Assembly (NCBI RefSeq): GCF_016748675.1
Contig: NZ_CP051534.1
Span: 248,001-312,000, forward strand
Origin: Helicobacter pylori
GTDB taxonomy: Bacteria > Campylobacterota > Campylobacteria > Campylobacterales > Helicobacteraceae
Direction: 5' to 3'
DNA length: 64,000 nucleotides
Part shown: positions 27,474 to 35,919 of the stretch, in pieces
How positions within the stretch are numbered: position 1 is the stretch's first letter
Layout: the number at the start of each line of letters is the position of its first letter
Position numbers and translations under genes: made by a program
The notes under the pieces: model-generated
Told to the model about the DNA's origin: nothing
The model's input: the letters and a program-made list of their open reading frames with translations, nothing else
The model's database searches: none

Positions 27474-28610
27474 ATGCTGTTAAAAAACGCTTCGTTTTAT
27501 GATGGTGAGGTTTTAAAAAGAGCGGACATTCGCTTAAAAGATTCTCTCATCGCAGAGATTAAAGAAAACTTAAGCCCTATTAAAAATGAAGAAGTGGTTG
27601 AGTGTGCGAATTTATTCGTGCTGCCAAGCTTCATTGATTTGAGCGTTACTGGTTTGGAGGGTTATGAAAATTTAAAACAAAAGGCTTTTAAAGGGGGGGT
27701 AGGGCTACTCAATGTTTTTAATTGCGATCAAAGCGGCATTAAAAATATTATGGCGGTTAAAAACAACCAATTAGCTGACATCGCTACGCTTAAAAATAAA
27801 GGAGGGGAAATTTTAATCGCGCAATCTGACGCTTTTTTAGAACTCATCAGCCATTACGCCAAATCCTACAACTTGCCTCTTTTAATCTCTTTAGAAAATT
27901 CTTTTGAAGCCCTAAATAGCGGGGCATTAGCCTATGAATTGGGGCAAAATTTTGTAGAAAATGCGTTTGAAAACACGCGCTTGGTGCGTTTTATGGAAGT
28001 TTCTAGAGCGTTACAGATCCCTATGCTTTTAGATAAAGTGAGTAGCACCGCCACGCTCAAACTCATCGAAGCCTTTAACCATTTAGGAGCGCACCTGCAA
28101 GCCCAAACGCCCTTAAGCCATTTGATCTTAGATGAGAGCGTGTATGAAGATTATGAGCCCAGATTTAAAATCGCCCCTCCTTTAAGGGATAAAGAAAGCC
28201 AAAACGCCCTAAAAGAAGCCCTAAAAAATAACGAAATCGCCATGCTCACAAGCCTTCATGCTTCTAAAAATTCTAACGCACAGCTTTTTGAAGAAAGCGC
28301 ATTTGGGTGCGAGAGCATAGAGGACGCTTTTAGCGTGGCTTACACTTTTTTAGTTCAAAAAAAGGTTATCAGTTTCCAACAGCTCATTAAAGTCATGGCG
28401 ATTAACCAAGCGAGGTTTTTAAAACTCAATGCAGGCGAGGTTAAAGAAAACCAATTAGCCAATTTGATGATCGTGGATTTAAACGCTCAAACAAGAGTGA
28501 GTAATCAAAATTCGCCCTTTTATGGTTTGGAATTGTATGGCGAAGTGCAAAGAATGATCTTAAAAGGGCAAACCACATTTATTAAGGAGAATGCATGCAA
28601 GAAATCATAG
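27474..28610 (+). CDS. Dihydroorotase-like protein lacking metal ligands
   Basis: 378 residues with the overall dihydroorotase (amidohydrolase) layout: an N-terminal beta sandwich, VLPSFIDL before the first barrel strand, the substrate-loop-like KIAPPLRDKESQNAL segment and a closing beta part. The metal site is gone: the usual D-x-H-x-H after FIDL reads FIDLSVTG, and the late TDHAPH-type motif reads TSLHASKN. It is therefore probably inactive and may be structural, like the PyrC-prime subunits that scaffold aspartate carbamoyltransferase. The genuine pyrC is expected elsewhere. ATG at 27474 follows AGGAGGG; the C-terminus overlaps the next gene by 16 bases. Confidence 0.85.
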   Translation: MLLKNASFYDGEVLKRADIRLKDSLIAEIKENLSPIKNEEVVECANLFVLPSFIDLSVTGLEGYENLKQKAFKGGVGLLNVFNCDQSGIKNIMAVKNNQLADIATLKNKGGEILIAQSDAFLELISHYAKSYNLPLLISLENSFEALNSGALAYELGQNFVENAFENTRLVRFMEVSRALQIPMLLDKVSSTATLKLIEAFNHLGAHLQAQTPLSHLILDESVYEDYEPRFKIAPPLRDKESQNALKEALKNNEIAMLTSLHASKNSNAQLFEESAFGCESIEDAFSVAYTFLVQKKVISFQQLIKVMAINQARFLKLNAGEVKENQLANLMIVDLNAQTRVSNQNSPFYGLELYGEVQRMILKGQTTFIKENACKKS

Positions 28611-29824
28611 GAGCGTCTTTAGTTTTTTTATGCAATGAAAAATGCGAAGTGTTAGAAGATTATGGCGTGGTCTTTGATGAAAAGATTGTTGAAATAGGCG
28701 ATTATCAAAGTTTAACGCTTAAATACCCCCACTTAAAGGCGCAGTTTTTTGAAAATTCCGTTCTGTTGCCCGCTTTCATCAACGCGCACACCCATTTTGA
28801 ATTTTCCAACAACAAGGCGAGTTTTGATTACGGGAGTTTTTCTGGCTGGTTAGGGAGCGTGTTAAACAATGGGGGAGCGATTTTAGAAAATTGCCAAGGG
28901 GCTATTCAAAACGCTATCATTACGCAATTAAAAAGCGGAGTGGGGAGCGTTGGGGCGATTTCTAACCACCTGATAGAAGTTAATTTATTGAAAGAAAGCC
29001 CCTTGAATGCTGTCGTGTTTTTAGAGTTTTTAGGGAGCAGCTATTCTTTAGAAAAATTAAAAGCGTTTGAGGCGAAATTTAAAGAGCTAAAAGATTTAGA
29101 AGATAAAAAACTTAAAGCGGCTCTCGCTGTGCATGCCCCTTATTCGGTGCAAAAAGACATGGCTTTGAGCGTCATCCAATTGGCCAAAGATTCACAAAGC
29201 CTGCTTTCTACGCATTTTTTAGAATCGCTTGAAGAATTAGAATGGGTAGAAAATTCTAAAGGGTGGTTTGAAAATTTTTACCAGCATTTTTTAAAAGAGT
29301 CTAATTTCAAATCGCTCTATAAGGGCGCGAACTATTACATTGACATGTTTAAAGACACGCACACTTTATTCGTGCATAACCAGTTCGCTTCTTTGGAAGC
29401 GTTAAAAAGGATTAAATCTCAAGTCAAAAACGCTTTTTTAATCACATGCCCCTTTTCTAACCGCTTGTTGAGTGGGAAAGCGTTGGATTTAGAGAGAGCT
29501 AAAGAAGCCGGTTTGAGCGTGAGCGTGGCCACTGATGGCTTGAGTTCTAACATTTCGCTGAGCCTTTTAGACGAATTAAGGGCGTTTTTGCTTTCCCATA
29601 ACATGCCGTTATTAGAATTAGCTAAAATAGCTCTTTTAGGGGCGACTAGGCATGGGGCTAAAGCTTTAGCTTTGAATAATGGCGAGATAGAAGCCAACAA
29701 AAGGGCGGATTTGAGCGTGTTTGGTTTTAATGAAAAATTTACCAAAGAGCAAGCGATCTTGCAATTTTTATTGCATGCTAAAGAAGTGGAGCGCTTGTTT
29801 TTAGGGGGGAAAAGGGTGATCTAA
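28595..29824 (+). CDS. mqnX: Amidohydrolase, aminodeoxyfutalosine deaminase family
   Basis: 409-residue metal-dependent hydrolase of the adenosine-deaminase/chlorohydrolase superfamily. Zinc ligands are visible: NAHTHFEFSN (H-x-H, about residue 65), LAVHAPYSVQ, LSTHFLESLEELE and the aspartate of VATDGLSSN. The family includes enzymes that deaminate 6-amino-6-deoxyfutalosine in the futalosine route to menaquinone. H. pylori makes menaquinone this way, but its MTAN nucleosidase can act on the amino compound directly, so the role here is inferred. AAGGAG precedes the ATG inside the end of the dihydroorotase-like gene. Confidence 0.75.
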   Translation: MQEIIGASLVFLCNEKCEVLEDYGVVFDEKIVEIGDYQSLTLKYPHLKAQFFENSVLLPAFINAHTHFEFSNNKASFDYGSFSGWLGSVLNNGGAILENCQGAIQNAIITQLKSGVGSVGAISNHLIEVNLLKESPLNAVVFLEFLGSSYSLEKLKAFEAKFKELKDLEDKKLKAALAVHAPYSVQKDMALSVIQLAKDSQSLLSTHFLESLEELEWVENSKGWFENFYQHFLKESNFKSLYKGANYYIDMFKDTHTLFVHNQFASLEALKRIKSQVKNAFLITCPFSNRLLSGKALDLERAKEAGLSVSVATDGLSSNISLSLLDELRAFLLSHNMPLLELAKIALLGATRHGAKALALNNGEIEANKRADLSVFGFNEKFTKEQAILQFLLHAKEVERLFLGGKRVI

Positions 29825-29847
29825 TTTGTTTTAAAGACAGAATGCGT

Positions 29848-29853
29848 TAAAAT
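29848..29853 (+). promoter_or_regulatory. Candidate -10 element for the HP0268-type gene
   Basis: TAAAAT preceded by TGCGT, 32 bases before the ATG at 29885, with a GGAAAGAG ribosome site in between. Confidence 0.4.
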
Positions 29854-29884
29854 GGGAAATCCAAATCAATTAAGGAAAGAGTCA

Positions 29885-30127
29885 ATGAAATTAGTTTTAG
29901 CCAAGAATACAAGAAAATCAGACGCTAAGAGCGTGGAATTAGAGGATTTGTATAAAAAATTCAATGAAGACAAGCGTTCTATTTTCTATTTTGCCCCCAC
30001 AAACGCCCACAAAGACATGCTCAAAGCGGTGGATTTTTTCAAAGAAAAAGGTCATACGGCTTATTTAGATGAGGTGAGGGTCAGCACTGATGAAAAAGAT
30101 TTTCTTTATGAATTGCACATTATTTAA
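29885..30127 (+). CDS. Small nuclease-like protein (HP0268 type)
   Basis: 80 residues, MKLVLAKNTRKSDAKSVELE onward, with alternating strands and helices and many lysines and acidic residues. The length matches the HP0268 protein, for which nicking nuclease and purine-preferring RNase activities and a small alpha/beta fold have been reported (recalled). The in-frame GTG/ATG codons further upstream lack a ribosome site, whereas ATG at 29885 has GGAAAGAG 3-10 bases before it. It lies between the amidohydrolase and miaB. Confidence 0.8.
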   Translation: MKLVLAKNTRKSDAKSVELEDLYKKFNEDKRSIFYFAPTNAHKDMLKAVDFFKEKGHTAYLDEVRVSTDEKDFLYELHII

Positions 30128-30136
30128 AGGCTTGTA

Positions 30137-31450
30137 TTGAAAGTTTATATTGAAACCATGGGTTGTGCCATGAATTCTAGGGATAGCGAGCATCTACTAA
30201 GCGAACTATCCAAACTGGATTATAAAGAGACTAACGACCCTAAAATGGCGGATTTGATTTTAATCAACACTTGTAGCGTGCGCGAAAAGCCTGAAAGGAA
30301 ATTGTTTTCAGAAATCGGTCAATTCGCTAAAATCAAAAAACCCAACGCCAAAATCGGGGTTTGCGGGTGCACCGCAAGCCACATGGGAGCGGATATTTTG
30401 AAAAAAGCCCCAAGCGTGAGCTTTGTGTTAGGGGCTAGGAATGTGTCTAAAATCTCTCAAGTGATCCATAAAGAAAAAGCGGTTGAAGTGGCGATTGATT
30501 ATGATGAAAGCGCGTATGCGTTTGAATTTTTTGAAAAAAAGGCTCAAATTAGATCGTTACTAAACATCTCTATAGGTTGCGATAAAAAATGCGCTTATTG
30601 CATTGTCCCGCACACTAGGGGGAAAGAAATTTCTATCCCTATGGATTTGATTTTAAGAGAAGCTGAGAAATTGGCGAATAACGGCACTAAAGAGCTCATG
30701 CTTTTAGGGCAGAATGTGAATAATTACGGCGTTCGTTTCAGCAGCGAGCATGTGAAAGTGGATTTTAGCGATTTGTTGGATAAATTGAGCGAAATTCCAG
30801 GCATTGAAAGGATACGATTCACTTCGCCTCACCCTTTGCACATGAATGATGTATTTTTAGAACGCTTTGCCAAAAACCCTAAAGTGTGCAAGAGTATCCA
30901 CATGCCCTTACAGAGTGGATCTAGTGCGGTGTTAAAGATGATGCGAAGGGGTTATAGTAAAGAGTGGTTTTTAAATCGGGTGGAGAGATTAAAGGCTTTA
31001 GTGCCTGAAGTGGGTATCAGCACGGATATTATCGTAGGCTTCCCTAATGAGAGCGATAAGGATTTTGAAGACACGATGGAGGTTCTAGAAAAAGTGCGCT
31101 TTGACACGCTCTATAGTTTCATTTATTCCCCACGCCCTTTCACTGAGGCGGGAGCTTGGAAGGAGAGAGTGCCGTTAGAAGTTTCATCTTCAAGGTTGGA
31201 GAGGTTGCAAAACAGGCACAAAGAAATTTTAGAAGAAAAAGCCAAGTTGGAAGTGGGCAAAACGCATGTGGTGTTGGTGGAAAATAGGCGTGAAATGGAT
31301 AATCAAATCGTGGGTTTTGAAGGGCGCAGCGATACGGGGAAATTCATTGAAGTAACTTGTAAAGAAAAAAGAAACCCGGGCGAGCTTGTAAAAGTGGAGA
31401 TTATTTCTCATTCCAAAGGGCGCTTGATAGCGGCCATCAAAGGCAACTAA
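30137..31450 (+). CDS. miaB: tRNA-2-methylthio-N6-dimethylallyladenosine synthase MiaB
   Basis: Radical SAM methylthiotransferase acting on i6A37 of tRNAs. The 437-residue protein has the N-terminal MTTase domain with three cysteines ([25 protein letters not shown]), the radical SAM cluster [15 protein letters not shown] near residue 150, and a C-terminal TRAM domain. The TTG start at 30137 follows AAAGG at a spacing of 6. The paralogue mtaB also lies in this window. Confidence 0.95.
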   Translation: MKVYIETMGCAMNSRDSEHLLSELSKLDYKETNDPKMADLILINTCSVREKPERKLFSEIGQFAKIKKPNAKIGVCGCTASHMGADILKKAPSVSFVLGARNVSKISQVIHKEKAVEVAIDYDESAYAFEFFEKKAQIRSLLNISIGCDKKCAYCIVPHTRGKEISIPMDLILREAEKLANNGTKELMLLGQNVNNYGVRFSSEHVKVDFSDLLDKLSEIPGIERIRFTSPHPLHMNDVFLERFAKNPKVCKSIHMPLQSGSSAVLKMMRRGYSKEWFLNRVERLKALVPEVGISTDIIVGFPNESDKDFEDTMEVLEKVRFDTLYSFIYSPRPFTEAGAWKERVPLEVSSSRLERLQNRHKEILEEKAKLEVGKTHVVLVENRREMDNQIVGFEGRSDTGKFIEVTCKEKRNPGELVKVEIISHSKGRLIAAIKGN

Positions 31451-31488
31451 TCAAAATAACCAATGAAGAGCGGGTTTAAAGGCGAGAA

Positions 31489-32142
31489 TTGAGCTTAAAA
31501 TTTTTCAGGAAAAATATCGTTTTAAAGGTTGTCCCACGCTTGGCGTTTGGAGTCCTTTGGTTGTTGCATAAAACTTGTAAAAACCGCTATTTTTTAGCTC
31601 AAAATTTAAAAGAAAAACCCTTTATTGTAAGCTGTTGGCATGGGGAGCTTGGCATGATCGGGTTTGCGTATTTAAGGCTTGAAAAACCTTCTGTTTATGT
31701 GATCGCAAGCCAGCATTTTGATGGCTCTATTGCGGCGGGCTTGTTTGAAAGCTTTGGTTTTAAAAACATTAGAGGTTCTAGCAAAAAAGGGGGGGTTAAG
31801 GTTTTGATAGAGGGGCTTAAACGATTGAAAGAAGGTTGCGATGTCGCTATCACTCCTGATGGCCCTAAAGGCCCACGACACAGCATAGCGGATGGGGTGA
31901 TCGCTTTAGCTCAAAAATCAGGCGTGGGGATTAGCGCTTGTCGGGTGGTTTGTAAAAACGCATGGCGGTTGAACACTTGGGATCAATTTGAAATCCCTAA
32001 GCCTTTTAGCGAAGTGCATTATTACATGCTAGAATCGGTAATCATCCCTAAAGAATGGGAGCTTTCAAAGGCTAAAGAATATTTAAAGACGTGCATGGAT
32101 TCTGTTGAATTTGAAGAATCTCAAAGGGGTTTGGGTGCTTAA
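31489..32142 (+). CDS. lpxJ: Lipid A late acyltransferase of the DUF374 type
   Basis: 217 residues with the DUF374 pattern: SCWHGELGMIGF, ASQHFDGSIAAG, a RGSSKKGG segment and TPDGPKGPRHS. From memory, the H. pylori member at this position was shown to be LpxJ, which adds a secondary acyl chain to lipid A and is not related in sequence to LpxL/LpxM. The start is TTG at 31489. An A6G7 run (31783-31795) lies in the middle of the gene and could slip. The gene overlaps the next by 8 bases (GTGCTTAA). Confidence 0.75.
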   Translation: MSLKFFRKNIVLKVVPRLAFGVLWLLHKTCKNRYFLAQNLKEKPFIVSCWHGELGMIGFAYLRLEKPSVYVIASQHFDGSIAAGLFESFGFKNIRGSSKKGGVKVLIEGLKRLKEGCDVAITPDGPKGPRHSIADGVIALAQKSGVGISACRVVCKNAWRLNTWDQFEIPKPFSEVHYYMLESVIIPKEWELSKAKEYLKTCMDSVEFEESQRGLGA

Positions 32143-33115
32143 GGGGTTAAAAAAAGCGTTTAAAGAGAGGTTTTGCTCTCAAGTGTATATCTCTTTTAAT
32201 GTGGATCACAATCTTTTATCCACTCAAATTTTAAGGGTCAAAAACCACCGCATTAAAGAGAATTTTTTTAAAACTTTTGAGACTAAAGTGGAAACAAAAA
32301 ACGGCGAAGTCCCCATTCAAGCCTTAAAAATCGCCAGAACTTATAGCCAAAAATACCCCTACACTTATTTCAGCGCGATGAGTAAAGCTAAAGAGGTTTT
32401 ATGCGAAAAACAGGCGTTTGAACAAATCAAACAAGAAAATCAAGATTATCATGCTTGTGAAGTCAATCAAAAGTATTGCGTTTATGTGGAATCTAAGGAT
32501 TTTTTAAAGGATTTCAAGCGTTTTAAAATCCAGGATGTGGATTTTTTGTTTTCGCCTTTTAGCCTTATTTATGATTTTGTGCGCGATCATTTAGAAGAAA
32601 AGCCGTTGTTGTATTTGCTTTTGGAGCGTTCAAGATTTTATTTTTTGATTGCGGATAAAAAAGAGATTTTTTTAGCCAAATCCGTGTTTTTAGAAGAACA
32701 ACCTGAAGAGTTTATAGAGAGCAAAGAAGAAGATTTTATGGGAATGGATAATGAGACTGTGGATTTGTTTTTGAGTGAAATCCAAGAAGATATTGACAGC
32801 CTTGAAGAAGCGATGGGGCTAGATAGCAGTAAGGATAGTAAAGAAAAAAATGAGGACGCTTATAGTTTGATTGAAGGCATGACGAATATCCCCTTAATTG
32901 CAGATGTTTTGCAAGAGGGATTGCGCAGCGTCTATCATTCTAGAGAGATAGACTTTGTAGAAAAAGTGGTTGTTTTAGACAGCTGTCAAATCCACCACAA
33001 AGCGTTAATGCATTTGCAAGAAACTTTGATGATAGAAGTGGATAGGCTTGATTTTTCTTTAGTGGAGCGCTTGAACATTTTAGCGCGCATGGAGAATGAA
33101 AAGCATGCGTTTTAG
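32135..33115 (+). CDS. PilM/GspL-like cytoplasmic protein, unknown function
   Basis: About 326 residues, soluble, no signal or membrane segment. A GTG start at 32135 was chosen because AAAGGGG lies 5 bases before it; the longer frame has no ribosome site. An acidic stretch lies around residues 200-250. The sequence alone is not diagnostic, but its size and its position directly before PilN- and PilO-like genes suggest the actin-like PilM/GspL cytoplasmic partner. It overlaps the acyltransferase by 8 bases and the next gene by a few codons. Confidence 0.6.
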   Translation: MLKGLKKAFKERFCSQVYISFNVDHNLLSTQILRVKNHRIKENFFKTFETKVETKNGEVPIQALKIARTYSQKYPYTYFSAMSKAKEVLCEKQAFEQIKQENQDYHACEVNQKYCVYVESKDFLKDFKRFKIQDVDFLFSPFSLIYDFVRDHLEEKPLLYLLLERSRFYFLIADKKEIFLAKSVFLEEQPEEFIESKEEDFMGMDNETVDLFLSEIQEDIDSLEEAMGLDSSKDSKEKNEDAYSLIEGMTNIPLIADVLQEGLRSVYHSREIDFVEKVVVLDSCQIHHKALMHLQETLMIEVDRLDFSLVERLNILARMENEKHAF

Positions 33116-33638
33116 CTATATTGAGCCAAGAGCGAAATACCTTATCAGCAAGCTTTCTAAAATTTGGGTTTTTTACATTCTTTTATCTTTTGTGGTAATA
33201 GGGGGGTTAGTGTGGTTTATGCACAACGCCATTAAAAGCACTCAAGACAACGCGTCCAGTTTAACGATCCAAGAAAGGCTCTACCGCCATGAAATCAGCC
33301 GCTTGCAGGTTAAGACTGATGAAACCTTAAAACTCATTAAAGAAGCCAAAAAGCGTTTGAATTACAACGATGATATACGAGATGTTTTGCAAGGGCTTTT
33401 GAATATTGTGCCGGATTCCATCACTATTAATAGCATTGAAATAGATCAACAAAGCGTGGTGGTTAGCGGTAAAACCCCCTCTAAAGAAGCCTTTTACTTT
33501 TTGTTTCAAAACAAACTAAACCCCATGTTTGATTATTCTAGGGCGGAATTTTTCCCTTTAAGCGACGGGTGGTTTAATTTTGTCTCCACCAACTTTTCTA
33601 ATTCCTTACTGATAAAAAATCCGGAGTCTATTAAATGA
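33105..33638 (+). CDS. PilN-like single-pass membrane protein
   Basis: 177 residues: a short basic cytoplasmic N-terminus, one membrane helix (WVFYILLSFVVIGGLVWFM, about residues 20-38), a coiled coil (about 50-90), and an alpha/beta domain with SITINSIEIDQQSVVVSG. This is the PilN/Fimbrial-assembly layout, in which the last domain is ferredoxin-like. ATG at 33105 follows GGAGA by 9 bases; the ATG at 33096 touches it. H. pylori is not known to have type IV pili, so the job is unclear. Confidence 0.65.
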   Translation: MRFSYIEPRAKYLISKLSKIWVFYILLSFVVIGGLVWFMHNAIKSTQDNASSLTIQERLYRHEISRLQVKTDETLKLIKEAKKRLNYNDDIRDVLQGLLNIVPDSITINSIEIDQQSVVVSGKTPSKEAFYFLFQNKLNPMFDYSRAEFFPLSDGWFNFVSTNFSNSLLIKNPESIK

Positions 33639-34174
33639 AACCATTGCATTTTTCACACTTGGACAGAGAGCAATCAGGCGATGTGGGGTTTATCATCAAA
33701 AACCTTGTTTTTTTAGGGGTTTTTTCCTTATTGGGTTGGTTGAATACCGAGTATTTTCTATGGCCTAGCATGCTGGAATTAAAAAAAATCCTTTTAGAAG
33801 AAAATCGTAAAAAAAGCGTTTTAGAATACGCGCAAAGGCATTTTGAAACAGCCCTAGCGAACTATCGCAATCAAAAAGAAACCAGCGAATCCTTATTAAA
33901 GATTTTTAATGATGAAGAGTCTAGGCGGATTTTAGAAAAGATCTTAAAAAAATGTTTTGATGCCTATAAAATCAAATCCTTGCTCTCTCAAAACCCTCTT
34001 CAAAAAACCCAGTTTTTTATCATGGCCAGAGCGAGCGAATTGGAAAAGACCTATCTTTTTTTCACCTTAATCAACAAGTATTTACCGAGCGCTCAAAGCC
34101 AATTGCCCTTAAAAATTTCTAAAGATGATGAAGGGCTGTTGGTGCAATTTAGCGTGAGTATTGATCTCCAATAG
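33635..34174 (+). CDS. PilO-like single-pass membrane protein
   Basis: 179 residues with one N-terminal membrane helix (LVFLGVFSLLGWLNTEYFLW, about residues 24-44), then a coiled coil (KKILLEENRKKSVLEYAQ onward) and a small alpha/beta domain, the PilO/GspM arrangement. It overlaps the PilN-like gene by 4 bases, which supports a paired complex. No enzymatic motif is present. Confidence 0.6.
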   Translation: MKPLHFSHLDREQSGDVGFIIKNLVFLGVFSLLGWLNTEYFLWPSMLELKKILLEENRKKSVLEYAQRHFETALANYRNQKETSESLLKIFNDEESRRILEKILKKCFDAYKIKSLLSQNPLQKTQFFIMARASELEKTYLFFTLINKYLPSAQSQLPLKISKDDEGLLVQFSVSIDLQ

Positions 34175-34189
34175 GATAGGGGTAGTTTA

Positions 34190-34588
34190 ATGCAAGATTT
34201 TGATTTCAGTTTTAATCCTAAGGCATGCGAGGGTTGTGGGGCAAAGTGTTGCGTGGGGGAAAGCGGGTATATTTTTTTGAATATCCAAGAAATGCAACAA
34301 ATTAGCGCTTTTTTAAAATTAGAATTAGAAGAATTCAGTCAAAAATACGTTAAAAAGGTGGGGTATAAGTTCTCTTTATTAGAAAAAGACGCTAAAGAGT
34401 TGGGTTTGGCGTGCGTGTTTTTGGATTTGGAGACGAAAAAATGCCAGATTTATAGCGTACGCCCTAAGCAATGCCAAACTTTTCCTTTTTGGGAGAGCGT
34501 GAAAACTTTCTCTAAAGAGCAAAAAGAAGCTTTTTGCCAAAGCTGTCCGGGCATCACACAAAAAACCAAAGAAACTAAAGTGCGCTAA
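34190..34588 (+). CDS. YkgJ-family cysteine-cluster protein
   Basis: 132 residues with the YkgJ (UPF0153) pattern of conserved cysteines: CEGCGAKCC near the N-terminus, CVFLDLETKKCQIYSVRP and QCQTFPFW in the middle, and CQSCPG near the end. Such proteins bind zinc or an iron-sulphur cluster; the biological role is unknown. It follows the PilO-like gene by 15 bases and has its own GGGGTAG ribosome site. Confidence 0.85.
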   Translation: MQDFDFSFNPKACEGCGAKCCVGESGYIFLNIQEMQQISAFLKLELEEFSQKYVKKVGYKFSLLEKDAKELGLACVFLDLETKKCQIYSVRPKQCQTFPFWESVKTFSKEQKEAFCQSCPGITQKTKETKVR

Positions 34589-34591
34589 AAT
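34586..34591 (+). promoter_or_regulatory. Candidate -10 element for the TPR protein gene
   Basis: TGCGCTAAAAT overlaps the stop codon of the YkgJ gene; TAAAAT is 33 bases before the ATG at 34624. Confidence 0.35.
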
Positions 34592-34623
34592 TCACTATAG
34601 TGATACAAAAAGGAAATAAAATA

Positions 34624-35919
34624 ATGGATATTCCAATAAAGAAAAGATTTTTAGCAAATTTATTGCTTTTTAGTCTGTTTTCTTGCCTTAAGGCTGAAAC
34701 CCTTTCAGAAGATCATCAAATCCTGTTGAGTTCAGACGCTTTCCATAGAGGGGATTTTGCCACCGCTCAAAAAGGCTATATGAATCTCTATAAGCAAACC
34801 AATAAAGTGGTGTATGCTAAAGAAGCGGCCATTTCAGCGGCGAGTTTAGGGGACATTAAAACCGCTATGCATTTAGCCATGCTTTATCAAAAAATCACCA
34901 ATAATCGTAACGATGTTTCTATCAATAAGATTTTAGTGGATGGCTATGTGCAAATGGGGCAGATTGATAAGGCGATTGAACTATTACACAAAATCCGTAA
35001 AGAAGAAAAGACCATAGCCACAGACAATGTGTTAGGGACTTTGTATCTGACTCAAAAGCGTTTGGATAAGGCTTTCCCATTGTTGAATAAGTTTTATAAC
35101 CAAGTGCATGATGAAGACAGCCTAGAAAAACTCATTACGATTTATTTTTTACAAAACCGCAAAAAAGAGGGCTTGGATTTGTTGCAATCTCATATAGACA
35201 GGTATGGTTGCTCAGAGCAATTGTGCCAAAAAGCGCTCAACACCTTCACGCAATTTAACGAGTTGGATTTGGCTAAAATAACTTTCGCTCGTTTGTATGA
35301 AAAAAACCCTATTGTGCAAAACGCCCAATTTTACATAGGGGTATTAATCTTGTTAAAAGAGTTTGATAAGGCCCAGCAAATCGCAGAATTATTCCCCTTT
35401 GACAGGCGCTTGTTGCTAGACTTATACACCGCGCAAAAGAAATTCGATCAAGCTTCCAAACAGGCTTCTCTGATCTATCAAGAAAAAAAAGACCCTAAAT
35501 TCTTAGGATTAGAAGCTATTTATCATTATGAAAGCTTGAGCGCGAAAAATAAAAAACTCACCAAAGAAGAGATGCTGCCTATCATTCAAAAATTAGAGCA
35601 AGCCACCAAAGAGCGCCAGCAAATACTCGCTAAAACCAAAGATAAAGAAGACGCGCAAGACGCTTTCTTTTATAATTTCTTAGGGTATTCCTTAATAGAT
35701 TATGACATGGATATTAAAAGGGGCATGGATTTTGTGAGGAAAGCCTTAGCGTTGGATTCTGGATCAGTGCTTTATTTGGATTCTTTAGCATGGGGTTATT
35801 ACAAATTGGGGAATTGTTTGGAGGCTAAAAAAATTTTTTCTAGCATCGCTAAAGAGTCTATCCAAGCCGAACCCGAATTGAAAGAGCACAATAAGATCAT
35901 TCAAGAATGCAAGAAATAG
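34624..35919 (+). CDS. Exported TPR-repeat protein
   Basis: 431 residues. A signal peptide (FLANLLLFSLFSCLKA before ETLSED) may end in a lipoprotein-like FSC. The rest is a chain of helical TPR-like repeats (YMNLYKQTNK, AIELLHKIRKEEK, ARLYEKNP, LGYSLIDYDMDIKRGMDF), so it probably works in the periplasm or at the outer membrane. The ATG at 34624 follows AGGAAA; a GTG at 34600 has no ribosome site. Some H. pylori annotations may label this locus addB (recollection, unsure), but no helicase or nuclease motif is present. Confidence 0.85.
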   Translation: MDIPIKKRFLANLLLFSLFSCLKAETLSEDHQILLSSDAFHRGDFATAQKGYMNLYKQTNKVVYAKEAAISAASLGDIKTAMHLAMLYQKITNNRNDVSINKILVDGYVQMGQIDKAIELLHKIRKEEKTIATDNVLGTLYLTQKRLDKAFPLLNKFYNQVHDEDSLEKLITIYFLQNRKKEGLDLLQSHIDRYGCSEQLCQKALNTFTQFNELDLAKITFARLYEKNPIVQNAQFYIGVLILLKEFDKAQQIAELFPFDRRLLLDLYTAQKKFDQASKQASLIYQEKKDPKFLGLEAIYHYESLSAKNKKLTKEEMLPIIQKLEQATKERQQILAKTKDKEDAQDAFFYNFLGYSLIDYDMDIKRGMDFVRKALALDSGSVLYLDSLAWGYYKLGNCLEAKKIFSSIAKESIQAEPELKEHNKIIQECKK

